Assembly: GCA_947650365.1 (NCBI GenBank)
Contig: OX393550.1
Span: forward strand, 71,309,478-71,373,477
From: Chamaelirium japonicum
Lineage: Eukaryota; Streptophyta; Magnoliopsida; Liliales; Melanthiaceae
Direction: 5' to 3'
DNA: 64,000 nt
Position 1 is the stretch's first letter. Every line of letters begins with the position of its first letter. The position numbers were made by a program, and so were the translations under genes. Below the pieces are notes generated by a model. That model saw nothing but the letters and a program-made list of their open reading frames with translations. It was not told the origin of the DNA and did not search any database. Positions 59,020 to 64,000 of this stretch are shown piece after piece.

Positions 59020-60705
59020 TTATTCGTTTATAGGCCTCAGCCCCATCCCCCTCGATGTACTTAGAACTAACTCTCTAGCTAGTCCTTTAGTTAAGGGATC
59101 TGCTAAATTATCCTTTGACCTAATATAGTCAATAATAATTATCCCATCTTTCAACATCTATCGAACAGTGTTATGTTTACGACGAATATGTCGTGACTTT
59201 CCATTATAGGAGTTATTCCTGGCCCTCATTATAGCTGCTGGGCTATCACAATGAATTGGGACAGCAGGAATAGGCTTTGGCCAAAAAGGAATATCCATAA
59301 TGAGATTCCTTAGCCATTCACCCTCTTCACTAGCTTTATCTAGTGCTATGAACTCCGACTCCATAGTGGATCGGGCAATGCATGTTTGTTTGGATGATTT
59401 CCAACAAATTGCACCCCCTCCAAGGGTAAACACATACCCACTAGTGGATTTGGTTCCTGAGGAATCCGCAATCCAGTTAGCATCGATGTATCCTTCTAGG
59501 ACAGCTGGATACCTACCATAGAAAATGCCATAATCTAATGTATGTTTTAAGTACCTTAGAACTCGAATTAGAGCATCCCAATGCTCTTGGTTAGGGTTAA
59601 TAGTGTATCTACTAAGTCTACCTATCGCATAGGCAATATCGAGTCTCGTGCAGTTCATGATATACATGAGACTGCCAATTACCTTAGAATATTCTAGTTG
59701 TGATACACTAGGCCCTAAATTCTTCTTCAGGTGTACTGAAGGATCATATGGCGTTCTAGTAGGTAGACAATCAATATGACCGAACTTCCTAAGTACTTTC
59801 TCGATATAGTGAGATTGAGATAGAGCTATGCCATTGGAATCTCTCTTAATTTTGATTCCAAGAATGACATCTGCAGCTCCTAAGTCCTTCATATCAAAGT
59901 GCCTACTCAGGAAGTCCTTGGTCTTGACCACTACTTCTAAGTTGGTTCCGAAGATCAACATATCATCTACATAGAGACATATGACCACACAAGTCAAGTT
60001 ATTGACCTTAGTGTAGATACATTTATCTGATTCATTAATTCTGAAACCACTTGAAGTTAACACATGGTCAAACTTCTCGTGCCATTGTTTTGGAGCCAGT
60101 TTGAGACCATAAAGAGACTTTTTTAGTCTACAAACCTTCTTCTCCAAACCTTGCACTATGAAGCCTTCGGGCTGATCCATGTAGATCTCTTCCTCTAATT
60201 CTCCATTTAGGAATGCAGTTTTTACATCCATCTGGTGAATTACAAGGTTATGGATAGCAGCTATAGCTATAAGCAACCTAATGGATGTAATCCTAGTCAC
60301 TGGTGAGTAGGTATCAAAGAAGTCTACTCCCTCTCGCTGCTTATATCCTTTAGCTACTAACCTAGCCTTATATCTTTCTATGGATCCATCTGCCCTAAGC
60401 TTCTTCTTGAATATCCATTTACATCCAACTGTTTTACAACCAGGAGGTAGCTCAACTAGCTCCCAGGTGTTATTGGATATTATGGACTCAAGTTCACTAT
60501 TTATAATTTCCTTCCAAAAGATAGAGTCAGCTAAGGTCATGGCTTCATTATAACTAGTTGGATCCTCTTCCACTAGATATGTAATGAAGTAAAGCCCAAA
60601 TGAAGTACCAGTCCTAGCTCGCTTGCTCCTTCTAGGTTCGATCTCTTCATTATCTGAAGAGTCATCCCTCTGTCTAGGAGTAGGCATCTCAAGCGTACTG
60701 GGCTC
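59020..60705 (-). pseudogene. Copia-2 reverse transcriptase and RNase H
   Basis: An open stretch of 509 codons from ATG 60687 to a TAG at 59158-59160; the same frame continues past the TAG to a TAA at 59020-59022, and that tail reads DYIRSKDNLADPLTKGLA, the normal copia RNase H end. RT landmarks, numbered from 60687: [17 protein letters not shown] (about 107-123), [16 protein letters not shown] (151-166), [13 protein letters not shown] (190-202), catalytic LYVDDMLIF (238-246). RNase H has [15 protein letters not shown] and IHCDSPAA, so the acidic residues are kept. Six codons upstream of 60687 are also open and join in frame to the gag-integrase stretch across one TAG. It would copy element RNA into cDNA inside the particle. 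Confidence 0.92.
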
Positions 60706-62916
60706 CTAAGGTTTTTCAGACCTCTCTCTATAAGGAAACTGATTTTCAAAAAATTCGGCATCCCTAGTCTCGATGATGGTATTATCATCTATGTATGGGT
60801 TTTCAGAATGGATTACTAAAAACCTATACGCACTACTGTTCTGGGCATATCCTATGAAAACAGAGTCAACTGTTTTAGGACCTAGCTTGGTCCTCTTAGG
60901 GTTAGGTATGGATACCTTCGCTAAACAACCCCACACTTTGAGGTATTTATACGATGGCTTCCTATCTCTCAGAATCTCATAAGGAGTCTGCTCAGATTCC
61001 TTAAATGGGATTCTATTAAGAACATGTGCTGCTGAGAGCACAGCTTCCCCCCACAGGTTCGTAGGTACCCCTGAACTGATCATCATGGCATTGACCATGT
61101 CCTTTAAGGTCCTGTTCTTCCTCTCAGCTACTCCATTAGACTGAGGGGAATATGGAGCAGTGGTCTGATGAATTATACCGTTGTCTTCACAAAATTTAGT
61201 GAATTCTCCGGACTCATATTCACCTCCTCTGTCCGACCTAAGGACTTTGATCCTCTTCCCTAACTGGTTTTCTATCTCAGACTTATAGGATTTAAACTTG
61301 GACAAGCTCTCGTCCTTACTCTTAAGGAGAAAGATTGAACAATGTCTGTAACAATCATCAATAAATGTGATGAAGTACTTGTTCCCTCCTCTCGTAGTGT
61401 AACCTTTAAGGTCGCACACGTCTGAGTGGATCAAGTCTAGGGTTTCTAGGCTACGCTCTACACTCTTAAAAGGTTTCTTGGCATATTTAGCCTCTACGCA
61501 TATGCCACACTTTCCATTTGAGGATGGAATACATTTAGGTACACTACCTAAGTTAACTAACCTTTTAAGGGTTTTAGAGTTAACGTGTCCTAGTCTAGCA
61601 TGCCACAGATCAAAAGAATCACACAAGTAAGCCGAAGAAGATATTTTATTATCATTATTGAAAGAGGTTACATTCAGCTTAAATAAGCCCTCATCAAGAT
61701 AACCCTTTCCCACAAAAGACCCTCCCTTAGTCAGGACAAATTTGTCCGACTCAAATACAAGCTTGTAGCCCTTCTTGCTCAGCATTGCTCCGGAGACCAG
61801 ATTCTTCCGGATGTCTGGGACGTGAAGTACCTCCTTCAGAGTCAGAAGATTTCCAGAGGTGAACTTCAGAATCACATTCCCTTTTCCAGCAACTTGAGCA
61901 ACTGAGGAGTTCCCCATGTACAGCGACTCGCCTTCTTCTGCAGGTGTGTAGGTGGAGAAGCAGCTCTTCGACCCACATATATGTCGGGTAGCTCCCGTAT
62001 CCACCCACCAGTCTACAAGGTTGCTGACTAGGTTGACCTCCGTCACCACTGCCGAGAAGTAGCCGCTCTGTGCCACGTTCGCCTCGGACTTGTTCTTCGG
62101 CCGATTAGTTGCATTGAAGCGGCACTCCCTAGCCAGGTGACCTGGCTTGCCACAAACGAAGCAGTCTCCCTTCGGCTTCTTTTTGAACTGGGGCTTGGAT
62201 TGCTTGTTCTTCTCCCAGGGCTTAGGAGCAAGAGCCTTCTTTTTGGAAGACTTCCCCTCCACGAGGTTGGCCTTTCCTTTTATCATAGAGGCTCCCTCCC
62301 TTTGTTCCGACACTCGATTGTCCTCCTCTATACGGATTCGGACAACAAGGTCTTCCAGGGTCATCTCCTTCCTCTTGTGCTTCAAACTGTTCTTATACTC
62401 CTTCCACGAGAGAGGCAACTTCTCTATGATAGTTGCCACTTGGAATCCCTCGCAGATTTTGTACCCCTCAGCAATGACCTCATGGATGATAATCTGTATC
62501 TCCTCAAGTTGGAAGACTACAGATTTCCCATCTTCCATCTTGAACTCCAGCAGCTTCCCGACCACAAACTTCTTCGACCCGGCGTCCTCTGTGGCGTACT
62601 TCTTCTCTAAGGAGTTCCACAGGTCTTTGGCGGACTTGCAGGTGAAGTAAACATCATATAGGTCGGGGACAAGGCAGTTGAGGATATAGTTCCTACACAG
62701 ATAATCCTGTCTTTCCCAGGAGTCTAAGTCGGTTTGGTTAGATGAGCCATCATCCTTAGAGATAAGGGTAGGCTTCTCGGAAGAGATAAGGTCGACAACC
62801 TTAAGGACAATCAGATAGAACCTAAGTTTCATCTGCCATCTCTTAAAGTTCTTCCCATCGAATGGTTCAGGCTTCTCACTAGACTTGCTAGGTTTCCTCT
62901 CCATCTCAGTAGTCAT
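60706..62916 (-). pseudogene. Copia-2 gag, protease and integrase
   Basis: 736 open codons ending at TAG 60706-60708. Gag is about residues 15-220 ([17 protein letters not shown] near the start); the CCHC knuckle [14 protein letters not shown] is at 252-265; the protease site is DTG at 306-308; the integrase zinc finger LWHARLGH...CGIC is at about 437-473; catalytic residues D499, D562 and E598 give the DDx35E spacing. The C-terminus reaches [16 protein letters not shown] and the pol linker. ATG at 62916 is 257 bp from the LTR and fits a normal short leader. The only break in the whole stretch is the terminal TAG, in frame with the RT part. Confidence 0.93.
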
Positions 62917-63173
62917 CTAGGAAGAGTTCCTTTTGAATTTTTAAAAATTTGACAGCCATGTCAGCTCCAGGAAGGAGGTGGAGCACTTGGCTCGCTTAAG
63001 TACCAAGCTTCCTAGGGCAATTTAATGCCGGTTTGTCAAGCTTTCCTCGACACCTTCAAACTTATGAAAAATCAAAGGAATTCTAACAGTTAACAAGAGA
63101 CTAGATCTAAACACTCTTGTATTGGATCTAGATCTAAACGGAATAGAATAGAATAAAGAAATTAGCTTTCAGT
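62917..63173 (-). other. Copia-2 leader
   Basis: 257 bp between the 5' LTR and the gag start. On the minus strand the first bases are ACTGAAAGCTAATTTC, with no match to the TGGTATCAGAGC site; no other known primer site is recognised. Confidence 0.6.
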
Positions 63174-64000
63174 TGTTGGGTATTCTATTCTATGAAGACA
63201 AGCAAACGATGACTAACAGAATATAGAGAAGTTACAAATCTAGTGCAAAAAGTAATTGAACAAACTATAGGGGTTTAGCATGCAAAGTTGAACACATCAA
63301 TCAAACAAGGTTTTGGTTGTCCTAAGGTTGTCTACAGATATGGCAAAGAGGTGGAAGAAGGAAGAAGAATAAGGTACTTAGCAGTTGTCGAGGCTTGTGC
63401 TAGCACAATGCCCTGAAAGCTATTTCGCCGCCTCGGTAGGTGCTTCAAGGCCTTCGACGAACGCTCCCCAGGGTACAACGACTGGACTCCTCTTCAGCAC
63501 CGAAGGGAACCCCTTTGGGACTCTCAGCGTACTCCAGACACTCCAGACAAGATCGAACAAGAAAGAAAAGAGAAAGTGGAGAGAGCTCTTCGCTTGGTGT
63601 GTTTCTGGCTTCACCGGACCCTCTCTTATATAGAGGTCCTTAGCCATACCGTCCCCACACTCACAGCCATTGCATGCAACGCACTGATGAGCATTCACTG
63701 CTTTGTCAAGTGAAACGGTTGCATGTGACAGTGCAGAGGTCCAGGTTCAATGAACCTAGCTCAGCCTCGTGAACAGTGTAACGGAAGGAATAAATCTCCA
63801 TTAAAAATTAAAAAAAAAATTAAAACCCAGTGTAAAATAAGGCCCGAAGCCCGAAGACCATTCGCGTCCACACGGCTCGCGAGCCCGTGCCCGTGCCCGG
63901 CCCGGCTCGGCTCGGCGCGCGCGCGCGCGTGTGTGGTGGGCTATGGCGTGGCTCTTGGGAAGATACAAAGCCCAATGAAGGGAGTTCCATTAAAAACGCA
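63174..64000 (-). repeat. Copia-2 5' LTR, partial
   Basis: First 827 bp (plus-strand order) of the partner of 57522-58455, cut by the window edge. TATATAAG is at 63632-63625. About 100 bp are missing. Confidence 0.9.

Larger units (their letters stand above)
57522..64000 (-). mobile_element. Copia-2: nearly intact Ty1/copia element, 5' LTR cut by window edge
   Basis: The minus-strand order is 5' LTR (from beyond 64000 to 63174), gag-protease-integrase-RT-RNase H, polypurine tract and 3' LTR (58455-57522). The two LTRs differ by about a dozen substitutions over the shared 0.8 kb plus small gaps in a CG-rich stretch, so insertion is recent relative to the other elements here. Pol runs from ATG 62916 to a TAA at 59020-59022, 1299 codons, with two in-frame TAG stops. 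The copia-type primer site is missing (see findings). Confidence 0.92.

Overview
The window is plant nuclear DNA, almost certainly an intergenic or heterochromatic block of an angiosperm. I find no intact host gene, no tRNA or rRNA gene and no bacterial-type feature. Nearly everything that can be identified is transposable-element DNA. The Tat-type Ty3/gypsy elements, Ty1/copia elements, hAT-like non-autonomous elements, Helitron-like elements, a TRIM, CACTA-like ends and plant-type LINE residue all point to a flowering plant; the species cannot be told.

Layout. 1-4161 is AT-rich non-coding DNA with a CACTA-like end near 3122 and two long G runs. 4162-17395 is an old hAT-like element split by a second hAT-like element (4223-4661, perfect 8-bp target duplication) and by Tat-1, a 12.3-kb minus-strand Ty3/gypsy element (4759-17096, target duplication ATACC). 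Tat-1 has gag, protease, RT, RNase H and integrase remnants on the minus strand. Between pol and the 3' LTR it carries an antisense gene on the plus strand with its own TATA box, two G-boxes and two introns. 17404-25845 holds a CACTA-like end, a LINE scrap, a hAT remnant, an 1851-bp Helitron-like element (21153-23003) and small tandem Helitron-like copies, inside a dispersed repeat that recurs at 49570-50510.

25846-48776 is one Ty1/copia element on the minus strand (Copia-1, target duplication CATAT) swollen to 22.9 kb by three later insertions: a 649-bp hAT-like element in its 3' LTR, a 4.2-kb element best read as a solo LTR (30318-34531) in pol, and Tat-2 (35814-44046, plus strand, target duplication CCTGT) between gag and protease. 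Tat-2 keeps gag, protease and RNase H but has lost the RT core and integrase; tandem repeats fill the RT position.

48782-57521 holds the second copy of the dispersed repeat, microsatellites, LTR scraps, another hAT-like element (52774-53213), a TRIM, a fold-back MITE sitting inside a (TA)n tract, and a TRIM LTR cut by the next element. 57522-64000 is Copia-2, the youngest-looking and best preserved element: its pol frame runs 1299 codons with only two TAG stops. Its 5' LTR runs off the right edge of the window.

Nothing here works as a cellular pathway. The value of the window is its insertion order, several internal empty-site controls, and the unusual non-coding and antisense parts of the two Tat elements.
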